The position numbers and the translations under genes were made by a program. Below the pieces are notes generated by a model that was not told where the DNA came from, searched no databases, and saw nothing but the letters and a program-made list of their open reading frames with translations. This document shows positions 45,449-56,645 of a stretch of 64,000 nt of DNA, one piece after another. The DNA is taken from the NCBI GenBank assembly GCA_963921825.1, contig OY997589.1, positions 18,125,735 to 18,189,734 on the forward strand, written 5' to 3'. Numbering within the stretch: the first letter of the stretch is position 1; the number at the start of each line of letters is the position of its first letter. Origin of the DNA: Erodium maritimum (lineage: Eukaryota; Streptophyta; Magnoliopsida; Geraniales; Geraniaceae).

Positions 45449-46885
45449 TTAACGAGAGACTTTATCCATAAACTCATCGTCTTTTTCCATTGCATATAGT
45501 GTTTGGGGATGAAGGCAGGCTTGAAGTTCTATGCTGCCGTGTTGGACACCGGTAAAGAGAGTTATCTTGCCATCGGACTTGTTTCCGGCACCGCTCCGAA
45601 CGGCAATGGGACGTCCCCAACCGAAGTCGTTCCCATAAACATCGAATCGAGGGGAACTGCTAACGACCAAAGAATCGTTACCCGTCATGTTTCCCATTGT
45701 TAGCAACGTAGGATTTGTCACCCAATAATCCAAGATGGTCTCTATCTTTTCTTGTGAGTACATCCCAACTATCTGGTTCATCTCCCATGCTGCATGCCCT
45801 ACTCCACGCTCAACCACCTCACCTGCACCGTTACATATTTTCAATTAATCAGTGATCTCTCCATCTAATAACTTACGTTTGATTTAAAGTTGGGAGAATA
45901 AGAATTGTAACTTACTCGGTTTCATTGTTATCTTGGCAACCTGAACGGCGTTACCGAAATATTGTTGGGGCAAATGTTGCATCCTCGGTCTAGCTCCGAC
46001 CAGCAACGAGATTGTCACTTGTTCCTCGTCCGATATGACATGTCGGTTGCGGATAACCGACCGCCAGAGATGAGCCAACACCGCCTGCAGGGACGAGATC
46101 CGACCGTTGGTTCCCATTTCCCTATTGGCTGTGGCTTTGAGCTCGGCGACACTCTCTTTCCTGAAATGGAATATCCTTTCCGCCAAATGCGGAGGCCTGT
46201 AGTCACGGTAAAGCTGCACGTGCTTTCCCTGGAGTTGGGCAAGAGGAACGCGAACCGGAAACTCGACCCCGCCGCGGCGGAGACAGGGAGGTTTGGTGGG
46301 CTGGCCGTGTCCGCGGGAGATTTCTGACCAGGAGTTGAGGAAATGCCAGAAGGAGGTGCCGTCGGCGACCACGTGGTTGACGGTGCAGCCGAGGAAGATT
46401 CCGTCGGCAAGCTCCGTGAGCTGCACCGCCAGCAGCGGGTGAGCGGCGCCTTCGTGGTTACCAACTCCGTTGAGGGGAAAGAAGGAGAGTTGGACGGGAT
46501 GGGCGTAGGGGGATCCGAGGATGTCGGAGACGGAGACGGAGTCGGCGGTGGCGTGGACGAGCTGGGCTCCGGCGTTGTTGCAGTCGATGAAGAAGGAGGC
46601 GGTGGCGGTGGCGGCATTGTCCGTTCTGGAGAGGCGGCCGGCGAGCGGAGGAAAGAAGCGAAGCGTGAGGGAGAGGGAGGCGTTGAGGTGGTGGATCAAG
46701 GAGGAGGTGTCTTTGGGTTTGTGAAAGAGGAGGCCTTTCTGGATGGGACCCACAAGGAGGAGCTGGAGGTCCCATGGAGTCAGCTCCACCCTCCGAATCC
46801 GATGATCGTTGGCCGGAGCTCGGACGGTGCTGGTTGAGATGATCGTGATCGTGTTTTTGGAAATGGTTGCCATGCTTTCATGCAT
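45449..46885 (-). CDS. BAHD-family acyltransferase, two exons
   Basis: Exon 1 runs 46885-45916 and exon 2 runs 45822-45449. The intron (45915-45823) begins gtaagt and ends gcag. The joined frame is 447 codons with one split codon and no stop, the usual BAHD length. HVVAD (residues 171-175) is the catalytic HxxxD motif, where His is the general base; DFGWG in exon 2 is the second family signature. LTPWDLQLLLVGPIQKGLLF near the N-terminus places it with the plant clade of uncharacterised acyltransferases like At3g50280. BAHD enzymes transfer acyl groups from CoA thioesters to alcohols or amines in the cytosol; the substrate cannot be read here. A second ATG at 46873 (MATIS) is a plausible start and fits the TATA position better. 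Confidence 0.92.
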
Positions 46886-46904
46886 GCTCCAACCTTGAGA
46901 TTGA

Positions 46905-46911
46905 ATTTATA
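46905..46911 (-). promoter_or_regulatory. TATA box of the acyltransferase gene
   Basis: TATAAAT on the minus strand (gtgtataaattc). It lies 20 bp before the first ATG but 32 bp before the ATG at 46873, so a start at about 46877 would favour the second ATG. Confidence 0.5.
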
Positions 46912-47008
46912 CACATTTAATAAAGGACACGTTTCCCTTGTTGAATTATTGACATTCAAATAATTGATCATTTCGACAAGGTGCTATGATTTGGGACCTA
47001 CTTAAATC

Positions 47009-47033
47009 GGTGTTATTATTTCATGATAACACC
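47009..47033. repeat. Short hairpin upstream of the acyltransferase
   Basis: ggtgttat (47009-47016) and ataacacc (47026-47033) pair with a 9-base loop. Two near-copies of caaggtgctatgatttgggac flank it (46978, 47040). No gene between 46986 and 47320. Confidence 0.5.
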
Positions 47034-47323
47034 AATTCAACAAGATGGTACGATTTGGCACGTGATCATTTTGGATCATGTTGTGGCAGGGACCTACTTT
47101 ACCATCCTGTTTTTAGATGCTTACTTGCTGTTTTTGGACCATTTCCAACCCAAGTGGAAACTAGGGCTTGCTTGACCGACATTTCTGGTGTCCCCACTTT
47201 ATAGATTCATCATTTTTAGCTTGAATCGGTTAAATGAGCCAAATGTGGGAAAGAAAATATTTGTATTCTCAGTACATGGATTGGACATGGATAAAAGACA
47301 AATATATGCTTGATGGAAGAATA

Positions 47324-47979
47324 CTGGGGTGTGTTTAAAAAATCGAATCCGAGAAATAAATCCAAGTATCAGATCTGTTTTATTTCTTATTGCTCCATAT
47401 GAAAATAGATAAAATCCAGACCCAGAAAAACCCACAAGATAACGGATAATATCCGGTCCGATACAAATTGGGATTAAAAATTAGCACAATAAGATCCAAA
47501 CGTATGACCTCTAATGGCAAAAGAAGCTCTTATTTTATCAGTTGAACTACAACATCTTATATTCTTTACTTGTTTCAAGTTTAGCATACCATGTTAACTT
47601 TATGAAAGGAAAAATATAAAAATTTGCACATCGCTCGGAGAAGAAAATAACTCCCTATCAATCATTTATAAAGCATCCTCTTTTCTCAAGTTGTGATATT
47701 CTTCCAAGTTTGATAGCTTGTATTCTTTTATTGGGCTAACTATATTGTTGGCCTAATTCAAGTTTTCAATGAGTTCGTATTCTGTTTTTTTTTTATACAT
47801 TTTTTTAGTTTCTCGTACCGAATTTATCCTAATAAAATTCGTATCATGTCTGAATCAGGATGGTCGAAAATCCAGACCATATATGACCGTCCGGACTACA
47901 TATGGACATTCATTTTCGATATCCAGACTGGACAATAAAATGGACTCCGGACCGGTTGTCCGGTCAGATTGCACCCCTA
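47324..47979. mobile_element. hAT-like non-autonomous element, tentative
   Basis: Left end ctggggtgtg and right end (reversed) taggggtgca share GGGGTG, the usual start of plant hAT elements. Flanks gaagaata (47316-47323) and aaagaata (47980-47987) match at 7 of 8 positions. The inside has repeats of atccaga/ccggtc types and no transposase. Confidence 0.45.
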
Positions 47980-47987
47980 AAAGAATA

Positions 47988-50420
47988 TGACAACAAACGG
48001 AAGTATGACAAATAAATTGAATGGAGACGATATGGCTGGAATGAACCATCGATGGAATGAACCAAACAGAGATTAAAAAAGGTCGAAGAAAGTTAATGGA
48101 CCATAGTGATGGAGGATTGTTTCACAGAAAAAAAAAATATAATCTTTAAGTTTTGGGCTTGAGCATATCAATATTCTCATGTTTTAAGTATAGTAACAAA
48201 ATGTTGTTTTTCGTTTACTATTACTATTGTGCCATTACAATCTTTACATAGATTAAAAGTTATATGCCTTAGATTATATATTATAGTCTGGGACCCTTAC
48301 AAATGTAGGTGTGTTGGCGATCTGGACCTGTAAAATTAATCTACTTGTATCGTACACAATAATAAAAACAAATAAACACAAGAAACTAGAGAGCCTACGA
48401 TGACAATATTTATGAAACTCGTAACCGGCGTAATGGAGTGTTCTGATATTATCGGCTCGTCGTCTTGAGTCGGCGGTATCATCTGAGATTCCCCTCCCTA
48501 CAATGGAACTTGGTTTAAATGTGGTAAGAAGAACGAAGCATGCCCCTTTTGATCGTGCTTCACCGATGTTTCCAGCCGAACCATATTGCTCTGACCTCTG
48601 GAGATTACTGGCGGAACATCCCCCAGTACCGCAATCCAAAATAGCCACCCAATCGCAACACATAAAGATCACCAAATCTTAACTCTATCGGCTATAAATC
48701 GGAAGACATAGCTCGTAAAGTTCATTAAAAAACAAGAGAAACAAATAACTTTTCTAGAGCTCTTGAGAGCGTTTTTTGAAGTCACACCAACTCCATTCAA
48801 GGAAAGCCTACTCCCAATAGTTATCCCCATTTAAAATAATAAACATCATACCTAAAAAATAATTCCATCCCTTATTTAATCGGTAGTGAAGGCTCATTAT
48901 CGACCCTTCTGTTTCGGTCAGTATTGAACATTCATCACAGATCGAACTAGGAGGGTCGGCAATGAGCCTTCATTACCGACTAAATTTTCGCGTCCAAAAA
49001 TTCGGTTGCTAATGAAAAATAATAATTCATCACCGACGAAACATGCCCATCGATCGTGTCCGTCACTACTGACCTTTTTTCGATGGAATTGGTTTCAACA
49101 CCGACAGATCTTATCAGTCAGTGATGATTGCTTTTGCTAGAGCGATGTTTGTCAGATACCATACATTTTCATTTTTTGAACGAATGGTGCAATTCATTAA
49201 TTTAAATCGAGTATAACTGAGTGCATCAGGATAACTCCTTGACCACAAAGAACAAGAACAAACAAAAAACACAATAGTGTCGCAGTTCTTTTCATACTAT
49301 AACCGTCACTGACGGTATTGGATGAGCCAGCTATCGTTGAGCTATGATGCCTCATGGGCCGCGATAGAAGACATAGAAGGGAAATGAGATACCGGAGATC
49401 CTGAAGGATCTCAACGATAGAGATGAAGGACATACATTTTCATTTAGATTATATAATACAAGATTTCCTTTTCATAATTTTTGATATAAATATATTAAGT
49501 ATCATACTTCTAAAAAATTAAAATAATTTTCACCCTATACCTTCTTTCCAATCATCAAAATTCTCATTTTTTAGATTTTTTTTTTTATTTCAAGAACAAA
49601 TTTTTGAAACAGAAAATTGAAATATTTACCTGCTATTTTCGTTAAATATAAGTGATAGAATTGTTTAACAAACCTTTAATATGAAAAGAAAAACACATTT
49701 TTTATTTTATTCAAAAAAAAATCAAGACATTGATATGTCCAGCCTCAAATTTGAGCCCACTTTTTGCTATTTCCCCCTCCAAGTTCCAACAATCAATGCA
49801 GTAGGAGATGAGGTGATCTGGGACTGTATAGCTCGAAGTAATGGTACACCTCAGTGGAACGAATAGATTGAATGAAGACTGTCGATCAAGTTGTTTCGTT
49901 CAATTTGGGCTTTACTTCCTTGGGCTCAAGTTGATCTATTAAGTTGGGAATTCCAGTTTTAGACCAGTTCACTTCGTCAAGTTAACCAACATTTCGGGAA
50001 TGGCTTATCCCTTCCTATAGAACAAATATGATTCTCAAACAATAAGCGTCGATTGGGTGAAAACTCATTTATTTAAACCACATTTAGACAATTCGGTTTG
50101 CTCTAATTAAAGGCGGTTGTGATTATGGATCATATGCTAGTTGACATTAAAAATTTAAGAGTAGCCATAATGGTGTCGGAAGTGCGTCGAAAACAGTCGT
50201 TGTTTTGTCAGAATCCTCGAAAAAGTTGGTCGAATCCCTAAAAACACGGTTTTTGGCAGTCGGATATGCGAGCCTAGCAAGCGACGCTGATAAATCTACA
50301 GACGTTAACAGTTTACAGATTCGACACAAACGGGCTTGCGAACTCGTTAACTGGCGAATAGGTGGCAGCCACGTGGCGACGAAACAGTGGGATCATTAAA
50401 ACCGAAAGGTAAATTCGACT
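47988..50420. other. Intergenic sequence without supported gene
   Basis: AT-rich. 48870-49140 has scattered accgac/gtcggt units in both orientations (for example tcattaccgac near 48970), reminiscent of CACTA subterminal repeats, but no ends were found. 48274-48675 and 49197-49433 have open frames with no recognisable product. Confidence 0.5.
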
Positions 50421-50699
50421 ATGAATAACGGCCAGTCGTTTCCTTCGTCTTCACCCGACTATACAAATCCCTCCTTCCTCTTCGGCAACCACTCTCGTTA
50501 GCAGCTTCACCGACGGAAGCTCTTGCAGCAGAATCATCATCAACAACGAAATGCCGTTGTGGTGTTACCTCTTAGCCTGTGGCTGAACATCCCTGAATTT
50601 TCAGCAACACCGTGCTTTATAGTGTTGCAAATTCAACGGTCGGAGCAAGCTGCTGCAGAGTCGTCGTCGGCAACAATATTAATCCTTCAACTTTGTTTC

Positions 50700-51400
50700 T
50701 CCGGCACCACAAATGGAATACAACAACAACCCGAACATCCCTCCCGGCTTATCTATCAGATTATCAACACTACTCGAATGATATAGAGGAAACGTTTTGG
50801 GCTCAAGACTACGTCTCATCGCCGGTGCATACGACAGTCTCGGCTCCCCTGTGTACCACGGCTCGAACTTGTATCCGGTGTCATCGATGTTTCCGAGTTG
50901 TAAGACCTTTCAGGGGTCAATAACCTTCTCGGGGTCCAGCTCGGGGACGGGACACAATAGGATCCCTGTTTTGGGAATTCGTCGACAACATCTGATAATA
51001 CGCGTCCGAGTCCCACCCACCCCGCCTAGGCAGAGGCAAGTTGACCAACCCACACCCACTTGGATGTACTAAAAGTGGACTCGAACTGAGGAGGAAGCCT
51101 TGGTTTTTTGCAAGGCTAAATCACTCCGAGAACTCGAAGCATGGGGTAGACCATACGACCCTTGCATTTTAGAATAACATTCGAAGGGAGCTCACCATTG
51201 TGACCAACCAATCTCCGACGCTTGAGCGCGTTGCAAAGAACTGCAAATAGCACTGGAGCGTCATGAACATGAAGGTGAACATGGGTTGCTGGTCGAATTT
51301 CAAGCACATCTACATGAGCAGTCGTTCAGATGACTAGATCATGGACGATATAGAGAAGGAGTACACCGAGAAGTACGACCATGTGTTTGCATAGAAGCTT
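50700..51400 (+). pseudogene. SANT/NAM-associated transposon ORF1-like fragment
   Basis: A Ser/Pro/Asn-rich N-terminal segment (to about 51060) is followed by TRTEEEALVFCKAKSLREL (near 51077), resembling the SANT-like start of PIF/Harbinger ORF1 proteins, and by HWSVMNMKVNMGCWSNFKHI (near 51250) with DDIEKEYTEKY (near 51340). Three or more stops interrupt it. Upstream 50430-50700 looks like a leader with CT-rich sequence. No matching transposase is nearby. Assignment is by general pattern only. Confidence 0.45.
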
Positions 51401-51406
51401 ATGCCC

Positions 51407-53118
51407 ACAAGAACAAGATGCAGGGGAAAGTGGGGAGTATGACGATAAAAGTTGACAGGCAGAAAGCTTATGATTGAGTTGACGGGTGCTATCTGGAAAG
51501 AGTACTGATCAGACTGGGCTTCGATCTTCATTGGGTTCGACTGATTATGGAATGTGCGCATACAGCAAAGTTGTGGGTTTCTTCAGAGGGAAGACGTCTG
51601 AGACCGATTATACCGGGGAGGGTATCCGCCAGGGAGACCCCTATCTCTGTTCCTGTTCATTATTTGTGCTGAGGGAGTATCACGGCTCATTGACAATTAT
51701 GAGTCACGGGGTCTGATCCAGGGGACTAAGGTTGTTCGGGCAGCCCCTTCAGTCTGTCATTTATTTTCTACGGAAGATAGTTTCTTTTTTGGTAGGGCTT
51801 TGGAGGATGAAGCTCGTCACTGGAAGCAACTGTTGGGACTTTATGAAAGAGCCTCGGGTCAAAGGGTAAACATTGCTGAATCTTTGATTTCGTTTAGTCC
51901 GAATACTGTTGAGGATATTCGTTATCGAATTAGTGTTATTTTGGGCATGCTAATGGCTGAGGCCATGGGGACCTATCCTGGGTTACCATGGTTTTAGGTC
52001 GCAGTAAGTACAAGGCTCTACCGTTTGTAAAGGAGAAGATTATCCAAAGAATTGGGAATTGGGAGGAATTGTTGCTGAGTAAAGCAAGAAAGGAGGTGCT
52101 ATTAAAGTCTGTAATTAAGGCCTTACCGACATATACCATGAGCGTGTACTGGTCGAGAGAAACGTTGATCAGGGAATTAGAAGTAGAGATAAACAAATAT
52201 TGGTGGATAAATGAAGTTCGGACAGGTAAAAGAATCAGGTGGCGCGGTTGGATTGGGTTGTGTGATCATAAATCCAAAAGAGGTATGAGTTTTAAGCTCT
52301 TAAATGATTTTAATTTAGCCTTGCTGGTAAGCAGATGTGGACATTAATGAGCAACCTGAGAAGTTAGTGGCCCGAATTATGTTAGCCAAATATTATCCTA
52401 ATGAAAATTCCCAATGCCAATCCTATTTGGAACCGTATTTGAGTAGTATCAGACAGAGAATCGGCTCTCAGGAGAAAACACGAGGGTGCTTGGGTCGGCT
52501 TGCTTCTGTTTGAATCAGGTATGATTCAAGTGGCACCATGTGGAAAGTTGGTTGGTTAGCGGTATCATGTTGGGGGTGCTCGAGTTTGGAACATGGCCTT
52601 GATTACTAGAACATTTGACCTGGTGATGTAGGCGAAATTTTAAGGGTCCCATTGAGTTCTAGAGGATGGTTGGTATTGGAAAAAAAACAGAATGGCCAAT
52701 ATAGTGGGAAGGAAGTTTATCGTTCCATGCAAGTGTTAAATGGGAGGTGGAATGCTGCAGAGATGTATTCTAGTAAACATTGTGGTCTCTAAAATTTCCT
52801 TCAAAGATTATACACTTTTTATGGCGGGGTGTTAGGGTTTATTCCTACAAATGATAACCTGTTCAGGCAATCAACGGCCACATATCACTGTTCACTTCAT
52901 TGGATTCCATTATTGATGACTGCAAGCAGATTTTAAGAGGTTTAATCGATGTAAGAGTAATTCATGTTAAGAGGACTACAAACAAATAGCCCATGAGCTA
53001 CCGAAAAATGCCCTTGTTTGGATAAATATGGTATAGGATTATAATGTGTTGTCAGAACCTATTTCCAGGTTACTGGCAATGGACCTATTTAATAAATACA
53101 GCACTTCCGTCAAAAAAT
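51407..53118 (+). pseudogene. LINE ORF2 fragment: reverse transcriptase to 3' end
   Basis: Starts inside RT (MQGKVGSMTIKVDRQKAYD near 51418; KLDMSKAYDR is usual). In another frame LFLFIICAEGVSRLIDNYES and SVCHLFSTEDSFFFGRALE follow (51640-51800): the catalytic FADD is changed to STED, losing the first Asp. Then RASGQRVN and ISFSPNT (near 51850-51905), KARKEVLLKSVIKALPTYTM (52085-52140) and RNase H-like remnants up to an A-rich end (gtcaaaaaataaaag, 53108-53122). The 5' end, endonuclease and ORF1 are missing, as in a 5'-truncated insertion. Many stops; inactive. Confidence 0.88.
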
Positions 53119-53150
53119 AAAAGAATGAAGGAATTTCATGTCTACGAAAC

Positions 53151-53228
53151 GTAAGTAGTAAATAGAAGAAATGAATGAGAAACAATGAACGAGTAAGTAG
53201 TAAATAGAAGAAATGAATGAGAAAAAAT
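53151..53228. repeat. Tandem duplication of 42 bp
   Basis: gtaagtagtaaatagaagaa starts both 53151 and 53193; the second copy diverges after about 35 bp. Confidence 0.85.
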
Positions 53229-53238
53229 TAACAAAAAG

Positions 53239-53327
53239 GAGGCAATCAGAATCAAAAAAATCTTTCTCATACACTGTTTTCAGTGTCAGAAGGTGTCCTA
53301 AGATTTTCTGATTTCATCATCTTCCTC
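53239..53327 (-). ncRNA. Box C/D snoRNA, predicted target 25S rRNA
   Basis: On the minus strand: stem half gaggaa (53327-53322), box C ATGATGA (53320-53314), box D' CTGA (53289-53286), box D CTGA (53249-53246), and the closing stem ttgcctc (53245-53239), which pairs with gaggaa around one bulged base. One base before D' lies a 14-nt stretch whose complement is aggtgtcctaagat, which I recognise as 25S rRNA (the conserved AGGUGUCCUAAG region). The fifth base before D' points at the U of AGGU. I recall this as the site of yeast snR78 and human SNORD52. About 89 nt long. Confidence 0.85.
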
Positions 53328-53356
53328 GTGCAAAATTAAAACAAAAAAAAAGCTCA

Positions 53357-53445
53357 ATGAGTCAGAAAGAACGTAGCGAAAGATTTTGATTATTGATCAA
53401 ATGAAATCGATCATCACACATCTAAACATCCATTCATCATACCCA
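53357..53445 (-). ncRNA. Box C/D snoRNA, predicted target 5.8S rRNA A47
   Basis: On the minus strand: box C ATGATGA (53440-53434), a second C-like GTGATGA (53417-53411) and box D CTGA (53365-53362). One base before box D is a 15-nt guide whose complement is aagaacgtagcgaaa (53367-53381), a perfect match to plant 5.8S rRNA. The fifth base before D selects the A of GAAG-A-ACG, which I count as A47, a known methylated site in plants (guided by snoR9 in Arabidopsis, from memory). No clear terminal stem. The first of two snoRNAs after the promoter; both probably come from one precursor. Confidence 0.88.
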
Positions 53446-53556
53446 AACTCTCCTAAACTAAACACAAAATATCGCCAGGGAATCCGATCTGGTACGCCGA
53501 TTCGGCGAAACGAGCACACCACTGAGATAGGATAAAGAAGGGCGCAGAGACTCTGC

Positions 53557-53700
53557 TTTTATAGTGGTTTTGGTGACTTAATTTGGAACCCTACAATTGT
53601 TGAGTTATAGAAAATAGGGCTAGTGGGTTGTGTTTTGGGCTTTCTGCCGAACTAGGAAAGGCCCGAACCAATTCCGTGGAAGATTGAACCGGCCAGCCCA
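53557..53700 (-). promoter_or_regulatory. Promoter of the snoRNA cluster: TATA, telo-box-like, site II
   Basis: Reading minus: TGGGCT site II elements at 53700-53695 (aagccca on plus as agccca) and, in the opposite orientation, at 53636-53641; a telo-box-like gaaccctac (plus, 53586-53594); TATAAAA at 53563-53557. Arabidopsis polycistronic snoRNA and ribosomal protein genes have this combination. Transcription would start near 53530 and run left through both snoRNAs. 53701-53822 shows nothing more. Confidence 0.7.
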
Positions 53701-53835
53701 ACCAAATTCCAGATTAGCCTCCAGTCTCCACATTAGCCTTTTACAAACAAAATCACATATAGTTTTATGTAACTCTACGATTTAAACATAACTATATAAT
53801 GTTTTTTTTACTTGTAATCATCTATTCATTAAGAC

Positions 53836-55146
53836 AGAATTACACATACTGAAACGCTCTCCACACACCTCACTGAGGTTCCTTTCATACCCTACTAGGG
53901 TTCACAGCCGTCGTCGTCGCCGCTCCACCGCCAACCACCGTCCCTCCTTCATCGTTTGCAACCCTTTTTCATCGTGCTTCCTCCCATACGCATCAGTTAT
54001 GGTTCTACCATTCTCAAGCTGCCATCGAGATGGTTATCCAACTCGGACACCATGGTCGTCGGACCACCTTCCCCATGATCGCTCTTTCGCGACCGGCCAT
54101 CTGCGTCCCCCCATGATCGACCACCCCAACCCCACTATGATCCTGAAAAATCATGGGTGGTCCATGCACGGTGCGACCCACGAACCGACGTGGTTGCACC
54201 CGTCCCCCTGGAGTCGACCCGTACCGGAGCCTGTACGGTCCTTTGCAGCCAATCACGGCAACCGACGTCCCCTACCAGACTGGGATCAGGAACTCCGGCG
54301 ACCAGAGGTCTTGCATCAGGGCCTGGTCCCCGTCCCCCCACCGGTGCACACCGTGATCCCAGCCTACCAATGGGATCCGGTACACTGATTCTCTTCGGCT
54401 TATCAACCAGGATATGCTAACTCGGGGATTGGGATACAACCTGGGAGGGCTTCTCACTACACGTGAGCCTCGGAGTACAACGGTTAGGGTTTTGGTTCCG
54501 TCTCCAACAATAACCAAGCACCAAGACAAGGAAGCCCCAAGCCCTAAATCAAACTTGAAGATCGGGGCAAAGTGGAAAAGACCTGATCTGAGATTGGGTG
54601 ACATGAAGGACTGCACCTTGGCCCGCCGGGGGATCCTGCGATTCACCACATCCGTTGGACCAAGACCCAGGGTGATAAAGACGGGTCACAAGCCGGAGCC
54701 CAAGATGCTGCCAACCACTACTGAGCAAGTACAGGAACGGGAAGTTAGCCCGGGGGACGACAATCCCCCGGGGGATGAATGATCCCCCAGGGCGGGGGTG
54801 GGGAGGACCGTCAGGGGCCTATACCCACAGACCCGGGACGTCCAAAGCCGGGAAGTCTCGCGAAATCCGCAATCAAGGCTATATTTCATTTCAGTTTACT
54901 TAGTTTAGGGCGAATTTTTTTTGGCTAGTTAGTTTCTATTCTGTCATTTATTTACCCTTCGAAACGTTGGATCGAGGAGCTCTTGAGTTCGGATCTGCGA
55001 AAAAAAGCAGACTAAATGTATGGAACCATGTGCGCCCGATGAGCCACTGCCGATCGGGACAAAAGCTGGTGTCCGGGACTGTTAGGTCCCCCCTTGTAAG
55101 ACTGATAAGATCGTAATACTACTTCTTTCCCGTTTCAAAAAATATA
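53836..55146 (+). mobile_element. LINE without ORF2 (1.3 kb)
   Basis: A perfect 13-bp TSD tattcattaagac flanks it (53823-53835 and 55147-55159). It starts with a leader (ctcactgaggttcctttcat) like that of the copy at about 55930, has an ORF1-like part (53999-54782), a 3' UTR and an A-rich end (cgtttcaaaaaata). DUF4283, zinc knuckle and ORF2 are all missing. The 3' UTR shares tacccacagacccgggac with the copy at 61040. Confidence 0.88.
53999..54782 (+). pseudogene. LINE ORF1 remnant, low-complexity N- and C-terminal parts
   Basis: ATG at 53999 opens a Pro/His/Arg-rich frame to 54388; the rest (54414-54782) is in another frame, with a basic stretch (KIGAKWKRPDLRLG) and an acidic end (PGDDNPPGDE). 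The central RNA-binding domain present in sister copies is absent, so the protein is not functional. Confidence 0.6.
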
Positions 55147-55159
55147 TATTCATTAAGAC

Positions 55160-55930
55160 TTACTCCTCCGCATCGAGTGTTTTATTAGGGCTTCAATTAA
55201 ATCATCGTCATTATATTTTTGGCCTTCTACCGTCACCAGCGACGTGTCTTTTGGTCTTGTACCGGTCCCCATGCAACCTTATAGTTGTCGAATGATTTCT
55301 CTTCTCGGAACCGGCTTCGACTATTGGCGTTGTCGCCGCTTCAGACCTATATCCCTGATCGACCTCCACCCCTTTGACTCCGCCATCGATGCATCCACCT
55401 CCTTGGCCGCCACCGATGCATCCTCAATTCCTCTGTTGATTTTGGATCAAGCTATTCGTTTGGGTCTGTTTTATTTTTTTTGTTTCCTTTTTACAAGGTC
55501 AATAATTAATGAGTAGAGATTCAAAGACTGTACCGAAAGGGAACCCTGAATCACATATATCCTCCCATTACTATGTTGAGTTCAGGTTCGGTCGCACTCC
55601 TCACGGTGAAAAAAGTCATATCCATGGGATCAAGTAGCGTTTAGGCACCACCTTGAGCGGTTCTCCTCAGTTTGGTAGTTTAAGTTTTATTAAGGGTATT
55701 ATTGTTGTGTTCAGGTTCGGTCACACTCCTCACGACAAAAAAAGTCTTGTCCCTGGGTCAAGCAGCGTTTAGGCACCACCTTGAACAGTCATCTTTAGTT
55801 TCGTACCTTAGTATTTTGTTCGTCTATATGACTTCTTACAAACCGTCTCACACGATCAACCCGTCTCATAGTAGTCTGTTATGGGACCTTCTGAGGCTCC
55901 AAATGTGATAATGACTCATTTCCACTATTA
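55160..55930 (+). repeat. Second copy of the 27919-28680 repeat family, with an internal ~98-bp direct repeat
   Basis: 55520-55680 matches the reverse of 28040-28230 (shared: gggaaccctgaatca-like, gttcaggttcggtcgc, gcgtttaggcaccaccttgagcggttc). The segment 55579-55679 recurs at 55712-55808. No TSD found. No protein recognised. Confidence 0.65.
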
Positions 55931-56255
55931 AAAAGAAAAGCTCTCTATCTACCTCTTCGTGAGGTTCATTTCTACCCTAGCCAGGGTCTCGCAGCGCCGC
56001 TCATCGCCATCACCGATCCCGTCTGCATCTCCGTCCTTCTTCCCGACGTTCCACTGCCCTCGACGCTCTCGCCTATTCGTTTCCCGACGGTCCCTTTCGA
56101 GTCCGTCCTTCCGTTGTGTTTCCGACGAATCTGTCGCCGTCCCCCGTCGTCTCGGCCCTCCCCTGCACCAGATCTGATCGTTCCTTGCCGACTTCAACTG
56201 GAGATGACATCCATCGATCAGATCCATCCCGTCGTCGACGAGCTTTATCAGCAAC

Positions 56256-56645
56256 ATGCCCCGACATGGTAGGGTTTCTGCTCAGTGCACCTTCACGTTG
56301 TCAGCCGCTGCAGATCCCCCCCGCCCTTTGCCGGACCATCGACGGTCGACTGGCCCTCTTGACCTGAAGGACAAACCAAGTACGCAACCGAGCGCTACCA
56401 TGGTTTCTGGGGCTTTGTTGGCCGTCTTGGCTCAGGACGAGAGCCGTTTGGAAATGGGGGAGGATCGGACGGAACCGTCGCCCCTCTCTCGGCCACAGCC
56501 ACCGGCGGAGGTGCCTAGGTTTCGTCATCCGATAGATCGGGTACCGGACCCGAGTAGTCGACCGGCCAGTGGTTCTGGGTTGAGTGTACGTCACTTAGAA
56601 GTAAGATCTATTTGGATCTCCCCGGTCCCGGACTGGGAGGATGAC
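56256..56645 (+). pseudogene. LINE ORF1, N-terminal part
   Basis: Open frame from an ATG at 56256 with a Ser/Pro-rich N-terminus; the end reads VPDWEDD, cut at codon gac (56643-56645) by the solo LTR. Removing the LTR and one TSD copy rejoins it in frame with 59727. Confidence 0.8.

Noticed and set aside
46343..46837. Open frames antisense to or overlapping the acyltransferase exon 1
   Set aside because: GC-rich third codon positions of the real gene produce open shadow frames; the BAHD motifs and splice sites are on the minus strand.
48274..48675. 133-codon minus ORF
   Set aside because: No recognisable motif, and no splice or promoter context; treated as chance.
48870..49140. CACTA-type element from accgac/gtcggt units
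   Set aside because: No CACTA end, TSD or transposase could be located.
53362..53381. Could the 5.8S-like 15 bases be an rDNA fragment?
   Set aside because: The similarity stops at the guide limits and lies exactly one base from box D, with the orientation antisense to the transcript, as expected for a guide.
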